Shown: in pieces, positions 1 to 8,837 of the stretch
How positions within the stretch are numbered: position 1 is the stretch's first letter
How the letters are laid out: each line of letters starts with the position of its first letter
From: Pirellulales bacterium
GTDB taxonomy: Bacteria > Planctomycetota > Planctomycetia > Pirellulales > UBA1268
Reading direction: 5' to 3'
Assembly: GCA_017853835.1 (NCBI GenBank)
Contig: JAFMIU010000014.1
Span: 1-55,093 of the forward strand
DNA: 55,093 nucleotides
Position numbers and translations under genes: made by a program
Notes under the pieces: model-generated
What the model saw: only the letters and a program-made list of their open reading frames with translations
What the model was told of the DNA's origin: nothing
Database searches by the model: none

Positions 1-2
1 AA

Positions 3-28
3 GGGAAATGGCCAGGAGGGCATTTCCC
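3..28 (-). terminator. Hairpin downstream of the small secreted-protein gene
   Basis: Arms of 8 bp (positions 3-10 and 21-28) are perfectly complementary. Two more C-G pairs form inside a single G-G mismatch, leaving a four-base loop. It lies just past the stop of the minus-strand gene ending at 36, so a terminator role fits, but any T-run falls outside the window. Confidence 0.4.
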
Positions 29-35
29 GCTCAAA

Positions 36-287
36 TCAGTTCGACGCCGCGTTCGACCATGTGCTGAAGAGGTCGCCGCGTTTGATGCGGGCGGCGTCTT
101 CCCACTGCACGGCTGGCGTGCGGCGAATGCTCCGCACCGTCGATCGTCGATGCTTGCGGACACGCGTGTTGGCCTGCGCGATCGGACCGCTGCCGGGAGG
201 CGCGGCGATGATCGTGGGCGGAGCGGCGTCGGCAGGGAGCATCGTGCCGGTAAGCAGGATGATCACGGCGAGCATGCGGAGCGTCAT
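36..287 (-). CDS. Small secreted protein of unknown family (83 aa)
   Basis: The 83-residue product begins with a clear Sec signal peptide (MTLRMLAVIILLTG... to about residue 21, cleavage near ADA). A basic, Arg/Lys-rich middle follows, then a short polar tail. The chosen ATG overlaps the TGA stop of the upstream M16 gene (ATGA at 284-287), which indicates translational coupling. It is therefore read as the last gene of the M16 operon and probably acts in the envelope beside the proteases. A much longer upstream extension exists in this frame but only shadows the M16 gene and has GC-driven composition. I do not recognise the family. Confidence 0.6.
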   Translation of the reverse strand: MTLRMLAVIILLTGTMLPADAAPPTIIAAPPGSGPIAQANTRVRKHRRSTVRSIRRTPAVQWEDAARIKRGDLFSTWSNAASN

Positions 288-1846
288 CGAGAGTGCTGTG
301 CCTCGGGGAGGGGCTCGAGCGTGAGCGGATCGCGAAGCGGCAGGTGCTTCACCGAGCCCTTGAAAAACTCCTTCATCGTGGCCCGGCCCTCGAGGTCGCC
401 CTTCGCGATGGCGTCCCAGTCGCCCACCACGAGGATCGCCATCTGATCGGGGTCGAGGTGCTTGCGGGCCACCCGCTGGAGGTCCTCGCGGGTCACGGAG
501 GCCACCTTCTGCCGGAACGTCTTCCAGAAATCGGCGGGACGCTTTGTCCACTCGTCATTGACGAAGACCCGCAGCATCTGCGGCTTGCTTTCGAACTGCC
601 GCGGGAAGGTTTCGATCAGGGATTTCTTCGCGGTGTCGAGCTCGTCGTCGGTCACCAGTTCGTTGCGGATCGTCGCGATTTCATCGAGCACGATCTTGGT
701 GGCAAGGGCCACCGTCGCATTCTTGCTCTCGAAGCCGGCCTTGAAGTCGCCGGGATAGTCGACCTTGGGGGCGAGGGCCGACCGCACGGAATAGGCCAGG
801 CCTTCGTTGCTCCGCACCTTCTGCATCAGTCGGCTCGTGAAGCCGCCGGCACCGAGGATCTCGTTGAGCAGCATGAGCGGGATGGCGTCGGGATCGTCGC
901 GGACGATGCTGCGGCAGCCGATGAGCACCTTGCCCTGCGGGATATCCTTGGGAACGTGGTAGAGGCCGGGGGTGAGCGTGGCCTTCGGTGCGGCCGGAGG
1001 GGCGACGGATTCGCCCCGCTCCCAGCCGTCAAATGCTTTCGTGAGCTTCGCCAGCATCTCCGCCTCGTCGAAATCGCCCGACACCGACACGATCGCGTTG
1101 CCAGGATGGACGATCCGCCGATGAATCGCGGAGAGTCGGGGGCGGTCGATCGCCGCCACGCTCGCGGCGGTCGGCTCGGCGCCTTCGAAGTGGTCGGGCC
1201 CGTAGAGCAGCTGCTTCCACTCGCGACCAATGATCGACGCCGCGTCGTCGTTGCGCTGCTTGAGACCCTCGACCAGGCGGGCCTTGGCCGTGTCGAGACG
1301 GTCGGCATCGAAGCCCGGAGACCGCAGCATCTCGACGAAGAGGCCGAGGCTTTCGTCGAAGTTGCTCGTCAGGCAGTTCATCGTGGCGGTGGTGAAGGTG
1401 TCGGTGGCCGACACGCCCACGTCGGTGGCGAGGAAGTCGAGCGTCTCGTCAAACTCGGCGGCGGGGTGCTTCGCCGTGCCTCCCTCGCGGAGCATTCGAG
1501 CCATCATCGCGGCGAGGCCTGGCGAATCGGCCGGATCGAGCGACGCGCCGCCCCGGAAGGTGATCGACACGGTGATCAGCGGAAACTCGTGGGACGGTGC
1601 GAGGTAGGCGACGGTGCCATCGGGCAGCGTGCGGCGGAAGGAGGAGGCATCGGGCGGCTCAAACGCCAGCGGCTCGAAGGCGATCTCCTCCGGACGTTTC
1701 GGGATGGGCGATGACGTCGGCGGTGCGGGCGGTGACGTGGAGGTCACGGCCGCAGGGGCCGTGGCCGCAGGGGCGGCGGTGACCGTCGCAGCCGTGCCGG
1801 CAACAACGAGGAGCAGGGAGAGAAGGATCGTCGAACGGAGCGACAT
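284..1846 (-). CDS. M16 family peptidase-like protein, inactive subunit
   Basis: A 520-residue M16 (pitrilysin/MPP-like) protein with a signal peptide and a Pro/Ala/Thr-rich linker before the first M16 domain. Where the zinc motif HXXEH should lie, in the segment after GGASLDPADSPGLAAMMARM, no such motif exists. This is the non-catalytic partner typical of two-gene M16 systems. The C-terminal M16 domain is preserved, with GAGGFTSRLMQKVRSNEGLAYSV. It lies 45 bases downstream of the active subunit and overlaps the small secreted gene. I chose ATG 1846 because it puts the signal peptide at the N-terminus; ATG 1879 is the alternative, and neither has a convincing ribosome site. The pair probably forms a heterodimeric periplasmic protease. 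Confidence 0.88.
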   Translation of the reverse strand: MSLRSTILLSLLLVVAGTAATVTAAPAATAPAAVTSTSPPAPPTSSPIPKRPEEIAFEPLAFEPPDASSFRRTLPDGTVAYLAPSHEFPLITVSITFRGGASLDPADSPGLAAMMARMLREGGTAKHPAAEFDETLDFLATDVGVSATDTFTTATMNCLTSNFDESLGLFVEMLRSPGFDADRLDTAKARLVEGLKQRNDDAASIIGREWKQLLYGPDHFEGAEPTAASVAAIDRPRLSAIHRRIVHPGNAIVSVSGDFDEAEMLAKLTKAFDGWERGESVAPPAAPKATLTPGLYHVPKDIPQGKVLIGCRSIVRDDPDAIPLMLLNEILGAGGFTSRLMQKVRSNEGLAYSVRSALAPKVDYPGDFKAGFESKNATVALATKIVLDEIATIRNELVTDDELDTAKKSLIETFPRQFESKPQMLRVFVNDEWTKRPADFWKTFRQKVASVTREDLQRVARKHLDPDQMAILVVGDWDAIAKGDLEGRATMKEFFKGSVKHLPLRDPLTLEPLPEAQHSR

Positions 1847-1891
1847 GGAGAGCCTGTTTGGCCAAGGGGTGAAAGGCATGAACGACGCCGG

Positions 1892-3433
1892 TCAGTCGGC
1901 CTTGCGGCGATAGGTGGCGACGCTGCGGTTGGTGTCCTTGAAATACTTCGCGGCGACCCGGCGAATGTCAGCCGCGGTGACGGCCTCATATTTCGCGGGG
2001 CCTTCATTGATCTCCCGCCAGTCGAGCACGGCCTCCGAGAAGGCCAGCTGGAAGAAGAGCGACATGTTGCTTTCGAGCTTGCGGTAGTTCTGCGCCGCCA
2101 CGCGGTTTTTCACCTTGCGGAGTTCCCGCTCGGGAATGTCGTCGCGCTGCAGCCGCGCGAGCTCCTCATACCACGCAGCCTCGAGCTGTTCGGGCGTGCC
2201 CTCGCCGCGGGCCTGGGCCGACACGGCGAACAGGCCGGCGTACTTCCGCGTGTCAGACACGGCCTGCGCGCCAGCGGCGATGCCGCGGCCTTCCACGAGG
2301 CCCTTGTAGAGCCGGCCGGTGCGGTCGTTGAGGATCTCGGCGAGCATGTCGAGCGGGTAGCTGTCGACGTGGCCGGCGGGCACCGTGTGGTATCGGATCT
2401 CGACGGCCGGAGGAACATCGCCCGAGGCGTTCATTCGCTGCTCGGCAAGCTGATCAACCTCGAGCGTGACGACCGGCGGGGGAGCTTCCTTGCCCTTCTC
2501 CAGCCGTGAGAAATAGTTGGTGATCAACCGCTTCGCCCGCACCGGATCGAAGTCGCCCACCATGATCCCGACGAGGTTGTTGGGGCGGTAGTAGATGTTC
2601 CAGTAGTCCTGGGCCTGGTCGAACGTGTAGCTGTTGAGGTCGCTCGGCCAGCCGATCACCGGCCAGGCGTAGCCGCTCGATGCCCAAAACATCGCATCGA
2701 ACTGCTCGTCAAACTTCCCGGTCGGCGTGCTCTCCGTGCGAAGCCGCCGTTCCTCGTGAACCACGTCGCGCTCCGAATAAAACTCGCGAAACACGCTGTC
2801 GTGGAGCCGGTCGCTCTCCATCCATGCCCAGAGCTCGAGCTTGTTGCTCGGCACGGTGATGAAGTAACAGGTGAGGTCGTAGGAGGTGAACGCGTTCATG
2901 CCGCTCCCACCGGCCTTCGTGTAGACCTGATCAAACTCGTCCTTCACGATCGTGCCCGCCTCGGCGCCGCCGTCGCCCCGGCCCTGCTGGGCACGGATCA
3001 GGGCGTCGAGCCTGGCCCGGAGCACGCGGAGTTCCTGGGTGTCGTTGGACGGGTTCCAGGGGTCGTCGATCTCGCCTTTGAAGTAGCGGTCGTATTGCCG
3101 CGTCCAGACGAGCCGGTTGATCTCGTCACGGATCGCCTTCTGTTCACCTCGGAAGCGGGCGTCGCGGCCGGGGTCGCGGGTGCCGATCGTATCGGTGCCC
3201 TTGAACATCATGTGTTCGAAGAAGTGGCTGATCCCGGTGATGCCGGGCCGCTCATTGACGCTGCCGACCCTCGCGATCCACCCGGCCGTCACGACGTTGG
3301 GCTGGTCGCTGCGGGGCACCAGCAGAAACTGCATGCCGTTGGGGAGCGTGAACTCCTCGACCTCGACCTTCTGCGCGTGGGCCGGTGCGGTCAGAACGGC
3401 GGCGAGTGCGGCAGCCAAAACGAGACGGGGCAT
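1892..3433 (-). CDS. M16 family zinc metalloprotease, catalytic subunit
   Basis: A 513-residue secreted M16 protease. The signal peptide spans about residues 1-20 (ends AHAQ). The inverted zinc motif HFFEH is at residues 70-74, and the third ligand is probably Glu227 in ERDVVHEERR. The stretch between them is longer than in minimal M16 enzymes, with a charged insertion of about 70 residues. The second, non-catalytic M16 domain occupies the C-terminal half. A strong GAGGAGG ribosome site precedes ATG 3433. It is first in the operon with the inactive M16 partner, the arrangement of bacterial PqqL/MPP-like heterodimers. The substrate cannot be told from sequence. Confidence 0.92.
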   Translation of the reverse strand: MPRLVLAAALAAVLTAPAHAQKVEVEEFTLPNGMQFLLVPRSDQPNVVTAGWIARVGSVNERPGITGISHFFEHMMFKGTDTIGTRDPGRDARFRGEQKAIRDEINRLVWTRQYDRYFKGEIDDPWNPSNDTQELRVLRARLDALIRAQQGRGDGGAEAGTIVKDEFDQVYTKAGGSGMNAFTSYDLTCYFITVPSNKLELWAWMESDRLHDSVFREFYSERDVVHEERRLRTESTPTGKFDEQFDAMFWASSGYAWPVIGWPSDLNSYTFDQAQDYWNIYYRPNNLVGIMVGDFDPVRAKRLITNYFSRLEKGKEAPPPVVTLEVDQLAEQRMNASGDVPPAVEIRYHTVPAGHVDSYPLDMLAEILNDRTGRLYKGLVEGRGIAAGAQAVSDTRKYAGLFAVSAQARGEGTPEQLEAAWYEELARLQRDDIPERELRKVKNRVAAQNYRKLESNMSLFFQLAFSEAVLDWREINEGPAKYEAVTAADIRRVAAKYFKDTNRSVATYRRKAD

Positions 3434-3494
3434 GAGGGCCTCCTCGGGGGATGGCGGCGTTATACCCGACCCTGCGCCGCCGAAGCGAGGCGAA

Positions 3495-4364
3495 TCAGTG
3501 GCCCCTGGTGCCGAGAAACCACTGCACGAGCGTCAGGACGATCTCAAACACGATCAGTCCCACGATCGCCCATTCGACCCGCAGCGAGCGGCGGTTTTGA
3601 AGGAGTTCGAGGGCGGTTTCGGCCGTTCGGGCGATGAGCGAGAGCTTGGCGTGGAGGGCGGTGTAGCGCTCGCGGATTTCAAACTCGTCGCGCACTCGCG
3701 CCCAGAGCCGTTCGAGTTCGGGATGGTCCCAGAGCAGTTCGGGGGAATCGTCGATCCTCGCTCCGGCCACCACGCGATGCTCGGCGAGCAGCGCCGTGCC
3801 GAGATGCTGCAGGAGCTCGCGGGCCGCCCGGCTGCCTCGGCCCCAGTGGTCGAGGCTCGCGGCGAACGGCTCGATCCGGACAAACTGCCGTTCGATCGCA
3901 CGCTCGTGGTGGGCGAGTGACACGCTTTTGGCGAGCACGTCGGCGATCAGTTGGGCCTTCTCCGTGGTGACATCGGTGAGCACGAGCGCGGTGCCCTCGA
4001 TCGACTCCTTGCCGCCCGATTCGATCCGGATGTCGAGCACCTCCGACTCCAGCTCCCCGAGCGGAAAGGGCTGCCGCACGTGCGGCGACAGCTGACGCAG
4101 GTATTCGGTGATCGCCGCCGGCGAGGCGTCGAAGAACACCACGGCGCCGTAACGGAACACGACCGCCAGCCCATTGCCCGCAGGGCGGTTGCCGGCGAGG
4201 GCGGCGCCGAGTGGCGAGCCGATCAGTTCCATCACGAGCGGGGCGCTCGCCATCCGGTCGGTCGAACCGAGGGCCGCCACGTCGATGCCGGTGCCGACCA
4301 GCACGGCCCGCGCCTGGAAGGCCATGGTCGAAGGCGACGACGATGCGGGCCGAGGGGCGTCCAT
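3495..4364 (-). CDS. RMND1/DUF155 family membrane protein
   Basis: A 289-residue protein of the DUF155 (yeast Rmd1 / human RMND1 / YagE) family. Support comes from the N-terminal beta-rich part (AVVFRYGAVVFFDAS), the central helical segment (VLAKSVSLAHHERAIERQF), the conserved WDHPELERLW stretch, and a single C-terminal transmembrane helix (about residues 262-283) followed by a few polar residues. The tail-anchor topology matches the family. In mitochondria the family is linked to the inner membrane and translation; its bacterial role is not established. Start ATG 4364 is chosen; ATG 4325 (MAFQARAVLVGTG) is also possible, and neither has a strong ribosome site. It is probably transcribed independently, 61 bases upstream of the M16 gene. 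Confidence 0.8.
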   Translation of the reverse strand: MDAPRPASSSPSTMAFQARAVLVGTGIDVAALGSTDRMASAPLVMELIGSPLGAALAGNRPAGNGLAVVFRYGAVVFFDASPAAITEYLRQLSPHVRQPFPLGELESEVLDIRIESGGKESIEGTALVLTDVTTEKAQLIADVLAKSVSLAHHERAIERQFVRIEPFAASLDHWGRGSRAARELLQHLGTALLAEHRVVAGARIDDSPELLWDHPELERLWARVRDEFEIRERYTALHAKLSLIARTAETALELLQNRRSLRVEWAIVGLIVFEIVLTLVQWFLGTRGH

Positions 4365-4514
4365 GAGATCGCTGAAACGGGGGGTGGTCGACCAAGGTGT
4401 CCAGGGCGGACGGATCGCTCGGGCGGGTGGAGGCGGCGCACCACGCGCCTTCCGCATGCTCCAGCCTAACAATTGCATCCCAGCGAGGCGATGCACCAAC
4501 GGAGCGACACGACC

Positions 4515-4967
4515 ATGAGCACATCACAACGAATCGACCCGACGCTGCTCGAGCACTTGCTCGTGCAGCATCGCGATCTCCATGCCCGCCTGCAGACGCT
4601 GCGGGCGGCGTTCAGCGACCCTGCGAATCGGGGCTCGGCCGACCTTCGCGCCGCGCTTGCCGATCTTCGCACGATTCTCCAGGAGCACTTCGTCCAGGAG
4701 GAGGCGGGAGGCTTCATCGAGGAATCGATCGCCCGGATTCCTCGGCTCGCATCGGCGGCACGCGATGTGATGGCCGAGCACCCGAGGCTGCTCGATGAAC
4801 TCGACGGCTTGCTGGAATCCCTGTCGGTGCTCGATATTTCTCCTGCCGGCTGGCGGTCGGCTCGCGAACGCTTCAACGCGTTTGCCGACCATCTCCTCGC
4901 CCATGAAAGGAACGAGCATGCTGTGGTGCAGGACGGCTACAACGAAGACTTCGGTCTGGACGATTGA
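4515..4967 (+). CDS. Hemerythrin-like (HHE) domain protein
   Basis: A 150-residue all-helical soluble protein with metal-ligand residues spaced as in the HHE/hemerythrin fold: HRDLH near residue 20, HFVQEE in helix 2, EHPRLL in helix 3 and HERNEH near the C-terminus. Such domains bind a di-iron centre and sense or carry oxygen or NO, or act in iron/redox handling. The ATG at 4515 has GGAG about ten bases upstream. The 3' end overlaps the start of the following cytochrome c gene, pointing to co-expression of a di-iron and a haem protein. It is divergent from the DUF155 gene. Family confidence is good; the ligand is unknown. Confidence 0.8.
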   Translation: MSTSQRIDPTLLEHLLVQHRDLHARLQTLRAAFSDPANRGSADLRAALADLRTILQEHFVQEEAGGFIEESIARIPRLASAARDVMAEHPRLLDELDGLLESLSVLDISPAGWRSARERFNAFADHLLAHERNEHAVVQDGYNEDFGLDD

Positions 4968-5379
4968 GGGAGCAGGCCTCGTGACGGTCGTCGTCGGCAC
5001 GATGCTGGCGATGGCCTGGGGCCTGAGCGGCGATGCTGCCGATCCTTCCACCCCCCGTCCTGATCAGGTGGCGGGCTTCATGCGGGCGAAACTCATCCAC
5101 AGTCAGGATGTGCTCGAAGGACTCGCGATCGAAGACTTCGATCTGATCGACAAGGGGGCCCAGCAGCTCTCGCTTGCCAGCGACGATGCGAGCTGGCAGG
5201 TGCTGCAGACGGAGGATTACGCGCGGCAGAGCGCGGAGTTTCGCCGCTCCTGCGACAGCCTGCGGAAGGCGGCCAAGGCGCACAACCTCGACGGGGCAGC
5301 CTTGGCCTGGATGGAGGTCACCATGAAGTGCATCCAGTGCCACAAGTATGTCCGCGACGAGCGGTCGTCTTCCCGCTGA
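4918..5379 (+). CDS. Membrane-anchored single-haem cytochrome c protein
   Basis: A 153-residue protein with one N-terminal hydrophobic segment (about residues 20-38), serving as uncleaved signal anchor or signal peptide. A helical domain follows and ends in a single haem-attachment motif CIQCH (residues 138-142). The near-C-terminal motif after a four-helix-like region resembles cytochrome c'/c556 architecture. ATG 4918 has AAAGGA upstream and supplies the positive residues expected before the hydrophobic core, but it lies inside the hemerythrin gene (50-base overlap). An in-frame GTG at 4981 has AGGGAG at good spacing and would remove the overlap but leave no basic residues. It is convergent with purU, 7 bases away. 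Probably periplasmic electron transfer or gas binding. Confidence 0.75.
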   Translation: MLWCRTATTKTSVWTIEGAGLVTVVVGTMLAMAWGLSGDAADPSTPRPDQVAGFMRAKLIHSQDVLEGLAIEDFDLIDKGAQQLSLASDDASWQVLQTEDYARQSAEFRRSCDSLRKAAKAHNLDGAALAWMEVTMKCIQCHKYVRDERSSSR

Positions 5380-5386
5380 CGGCGAT

Positions 5387-6244
5387 TCACTCGAACACCA
5401 CGGTGCGGTGGCCGTGGAGGAAAACCCGTTCTTCGAGCACGAGCCGCACGGCTCTGGCGAGGACGAGTTTTTCGACGTCGCGTCCGGCCTGCGCCATGCG
5501 TTCCGGCGTGTCGGTGTGGTCCACCGTGGTGACGTCCTGGGCGATGATGGGCCCCGCGTCGAGTTCTTCGGTGACGAAGTGGGCGGTGGCACCGATGAGC
5601 TTCACACCCCGCGCAAACGCCTGGCGGTAGGGGGCGGCACCGGCGAACGCGGGCAGGAACGAGTGGTGGATGTTGACGATGCGATTCGGGTAGCGAGCGA
5701 TCGCATCGGCCGAGAGCACCCGCATGTAGCGGGCCAGCACGACGTAGTCGGGCGCGTAGGCGTCGATCGCCCGCACGAGCGAACGCTCGTGATCTTCACG
5801 CGAGAGCCCTTCGTGCGGCACGTGGTGAAAGGGCACGCTGAATCGCTCCACGAGGCTGCGGAGGTCGTCGTGATTGGCGACGACTGCCACGATCCGTCCT
5901 GGCAGTTCGCCGACGGCGTCGAGCAGGAGCAGTTCACCCAGGCAGTGGGGCTCGCGGGTAGCGCACACCACGATCGGCCGGCGCTCCTCGCGGGTCACCC
6001 GCACGCGGGCGGATGCGGGAAGCACGGAAGCCAGATCGCGAGCGAGGAGATCGGCCGGCACTGGCTCGCCGGCAGGGGCCACCTCCGCACGGAAGAAGAA
6101 GTGGCCGGCGGAGCCATCGACATACTCGTGGTTGCTCTCGATGTTCAACCGCCGGGCTTCGATCACGCCGGTGATGCGGTGAATCAGCCCCACTTCATCG
6201 GGGCAATCGACCAGCACGATCTCCCGTCCGCGGGCATCCGCCAT
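5387..6244 (-). CDS. purU: Formyltetrahydrofolate deformylase
   Basis: A 285-residue PurU enzyme hydrolysing 10-formyl-THF to THF and formate, which balances the one-carbon pool. The N-terminal ACT domain begins VLVDCPDEVGLIHRITGVI. The C-terminal formyl-transferase-like domain carries the catalytic-region motif NIHHSFLPAF, followed by GATAHFV and DAGPIIAQD, with the Asn, His and Asp residues of the family. Its ATG shares one base with the stop of the upstream HerA-like gene (TGATG at 6242-6246), so translation is likely coupled. Length is normal. Confidence 0.95.
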   Translation of the reverse strand: MADARGREIVLVDCPDEVGLIHRITGVIEARRLNIESNHEYVDGSAGHFFFRAEVAPAGEPVPADLLARDLASVLPASARVRVTREERRPIVVCATREPHCLGELLLLDAVGELPGRIVAVVANHDDLRSLVERFSVPFHHVPHEGLSREDHERSLVRAIDAYAPDYVVLARYMRVLSADAIARYPNRIVNIHHSFLPAFAGAAPYRQAFARGVKLIGATAHFVTEELDAGPIIAQDVTTVDHTDTPERMAQAGRDVEKLVLARAVRLVLEERVFLHGHRTVVFE

Positions 6245-8703
6245 CACCAGGCCCCTCTCGTCTGATCCGTCGAAGAAGCGGTGATGCCCGGCACCCACGC
6301 CAGCACCACCTCATCCACGGCGATATCGGTTTTTCGGGCAGGAATCTCGATCGATTCCAGGGCCATGGCCTCCGGGGCCGACTCCGCCCGAATCCGGTCG
6401 ATCGCCTGCTCGATCTCCTGGTGCATCTGCTCGCGGCGTTCCTCGAGCGTGGTCAGGCTTTCTTCGGCGTGGGCCACGTCGGCCTGCTGCCGCGCGGCGC
6501 GGCTCGCCGATCGCATCGAGGTGGCTGTGCGGCTGATCGTGGTGGACGAGATTTTCTTGCGTCCGAGGAGGGCGGCGAGCACCGCCGAGCCGATCGACAC
6601 GTAGGTCTGCATGGATTGGTTCTGGGCCTCGGCCTTTTCCCGTTCCACCTTCTGACGGGCCCGTTCGATTCGGTCATCGAGGCTGGCGAGCTTGGTGGCA
6701 AACGTGCGTTGGAGCGCATCGATCTGTTCGTCGCGCCACTCCTTGGCACGCTGCGTGATCCGAATCCGAAAAGCACCTTCGGTTTCGTCGGGGCGCGACA
6801 CCATCCCGAGCCGCGATGCCGACCAGAGCTGAAGCCGGGAGGTGCGGCCGAGGTGGCTCTTGAGCGATCGCGCCAGGGTTGCGTAGCTTCGGGGCGTGGT
6901 GAGCGGGGCGGGCAGCGAGGCAAACGAGCCGGCCCGCGGGGCCGGCTCCAACGCCGGCGGCGAAACGACCTCCGACGCCGACTCCCATGCCGCTTCGCCG
7001 AGGGCATCGCCGACCGGCGCGACACAGAAGAACTCACGACCGAAATCGATGCCGGCGGATTCCTTGGCGTAGCGCACGCGCGCCCGGCCGACGATCATCG
7101 GCGTGTAGTGAACCGCGGCGCCGGGGGGCATGGCCTCACGGGGCGCGAGAAAAACCTCGCGGATGCCGGGAGGGAGGAGCGGCCTCGGGCCCGCGTGCCA
7201 GGCTGCTGCGTTGGTGGAAGGGACCGTGCCCGATGCGATCGGTGCCTCGGCGGGAGGTGACGAGAGTCGCCGGATCTCGTCGCGCAGAAGCGGACCCCGG
7301 AGGTAGGCCATGGTCCATCGGCTTTGAAACAGCGTCTCCTCGTCGCCGTGCACGCTGTGGAGCAGGAACCGGCGCTGCTCGAGGCCCGAGAGAAGGGCGT
7401 CGAGCCGACGGCGATCGAAGGATCCGCCGGAAGCCTGGGCCGCACCCTCCAGACCATCGAGCACCCGCGCCTTGTCGCGGGCCGTCTGCAGCCGGCCGAG
7501 AAACCACAGGCCTGCGTTGGAGAGGCCCTTGTAGTCGAGGTCGACGGGGTTTTGCGTGGCCAGGACCACGCCGAGCCCGTAGGCACGCGCCTGCTTCATC
7601 AGGGTCAGAATCGGCGTTTTGCTCGGGGGGTTTGCGGTGGGCGGGACGTAGCCGAACACCTCGTCCATCAGGAACAGCGCCCGCAGCGACGAGGTGCCTC
7701 CCTGCGACCTCATCCACGCCACGGCCTGCGAGGCGAGGAGGGTGACGAACGCCATGCGCTGCGGGTCGGCGAGGTGGGCGATCGACACCACGGCCACCCG
7801 TGGCTTGCCCTCCGGGGTCCAGAGGAGTTGGCCGAGGTCGAGCGGTTCGCCTTCGAGCCACGCGTCGAATCCCGGAGCGGCCGCCACCGTGTTGAGCCGC
7901 GTGGCCAGCTGAAAGCGTTCGCCGGCCGGGAAGAAGTTTTCCAGGTCGAGAAAGCCGATCCGTTCGATCGGCGGAGCCGGGATCGCCCGCACGAGGGTTC
8001 CAAAGTCGACCTGCTGGCCGCTCCGCCAGAGCGTGTCGAGGATCGTGGCGAGCAGCACGTGCTCGCGGCTCTGGCCCGGCTCGCCGCCGATGCCGGCCAA
8101 GGCCAGGATCGACGACACGAGCGCCTCGATCCGCTCGCGTCGTGCCTCCGGGTCGTCGGCGATCGCGTCGGGGGGCGCCGCGAGGCTTCCGAGCATGGCC
8201 AGCGGACGCCCGGCCCTGCTGCCGGGTGTGAAGATCGTCATCTCCGCCGCGTCACGCAGTCGCTGAATGCGTTCGGCCGATTGGCCACTGGCCTCGAGTC
8301 CCTCGGTCCATTTTCTGGCGGTCTTCTCGGCGAGTTGTTCCAGCGTGATCCCGTCGCGATGGGCAGCGTCTGCATCAACCCAGGGAAGGAAGTCGGCGGG
8401 AGCCAGGGCGGGAAAAGAAAGCAGCACATTGGCGAGATCCCCCTTCGGATCGATCACCAGCGTCGGGATGCCGTCGAGGGCGGCTTCTTCGATCAGCCCG
8501 ATGAGGAGGCCCGTCTTTCCGCTGCCGGTCATGCCCACGCAGACGGCGTGGGTGGTGAATCGCCTCGCATCGACGAGCAGCGGAGCACCGGTGGGTTGCC
8601 CCGAGTCAGCGTCGAGCGTCTGCCCCAGGTAGAACACGCCCAGCCCTTCGATCGCGGCCGGGATGGGATCGGACGGAGGCGTGCGCGGTGTGGTGGATGC
8701 CAT
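6244..8703 (-). CDS. HerA-like/DUF87 P-loop ATPase with C-terminal coiled coil
   Basis: An 819-residue cytoplasmic ATPase. The Walker A motif GMTGSGKT is at residues 57-64, DPKGDL follows as in HerA/FtsK-type enzymes, Walker B is in ALFLMDEVFGYVPP, and a sensor-like motif VVLATQNPVDLDYKGLSN follows. The C-terminal third has a helical region with long heptad-like stretches (residues about 660-790), including a short hydrophobic segment (SIGSAVLAALLGRKK). HerA-type proteins are hexameric DNA translocases, but this one has no NurA nuclease neighbour and is coupled to purU. It may belong to a stand-alone clade of uncertain function. The ATG is followed by a Pro/Thr-rich leader; the intergenic space to the divergent REC-PP2C gene is 134 bases. 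Confidence 0.8.
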   Translation of the reverse strand: MASTTPRTPPSDPIPAAIEGLGVFYLGQTLDADSGQPTGAPLLVDARRFTTHAVCVGMTGSGKTGLLIGLIEEAALDGIPTLVIDPKGDLANVLLSFPALAPADFLPWVDADAAHRDGITLEQLAEKTARKWTEGLEASGQSAERIQRLRDAAEMTIFTPGSRAGRPLAMLGSLAAPPDAIADDPEARRERIEALVSSILALAGIGGEPGQSREHVLLATILDTLWRSGQQVDFGTLVRAIPAPPIERIGFLDLENFFPAGERFQLATRLNTVAAAPGFDAWLEGEPLDLGQLLWTPEGKPRVAVVSIAHLADPQRMAFVTLLASQAVAWMRSQGGTSSLRALFLMDEVFGYVPPTANPPSKTPILTLMKQARAYGLGVVLATQNPVDLDYKGLSNAGLWFLGRLQTARDKARVLDGLEGAAQASGGSFDRRRLDALLSGLEQRRFLLHSVHGDEETLFQSRWTMAYLRGPLLRDEIRRLSSPPAEAPIASGTVPSTNAAAWHAGPRPLLPPGIREVFLAPREAMPPGAAVHYTPMIVGRARVRYAKESAGIDFGREFFCVAPVGDALGEAAWESASEVVSPPALEPAPRAGSFASLPAPLTTPRSYATLARSLKSHLGRTSRLQLWSASRLGMVSRPDETEGAFRIRITQRAKEWRDEQIDALQRTFATKLASLDDRIERARQKVEREKAEAQNQSMQTYVSIGSAVLAALLGRKKISSTTISRTATSMRSASRAARQQADVAHAEESLTTLEERREQMHQEIEQAIDRIRAESAPEAMALESIEIPARKTDIAVDEVVLAWVPGITASSTDQTRGAW

Positions 8704-8837
8704 CGAGAGGGCTCCAAGGTCCCTGGAAAGTTCCCCGATTCAACGTCGCGGGAGGGGATCGTGCAACTCGCCGGCCCTGCCGGAGGCGAGGGTTTGCTAG
8801 GATTTTCGCGTTGAACCCAGCAGGAACCGATCAGCCC

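Noticed and set aside
293..1714. Long open frame on the plus strand opposite the M16 gene
   Set aside because: It is a GC-driven antisense shadow of a clear M16 protein, with Arg/Gly/His-heavy composition and no family resemblance.
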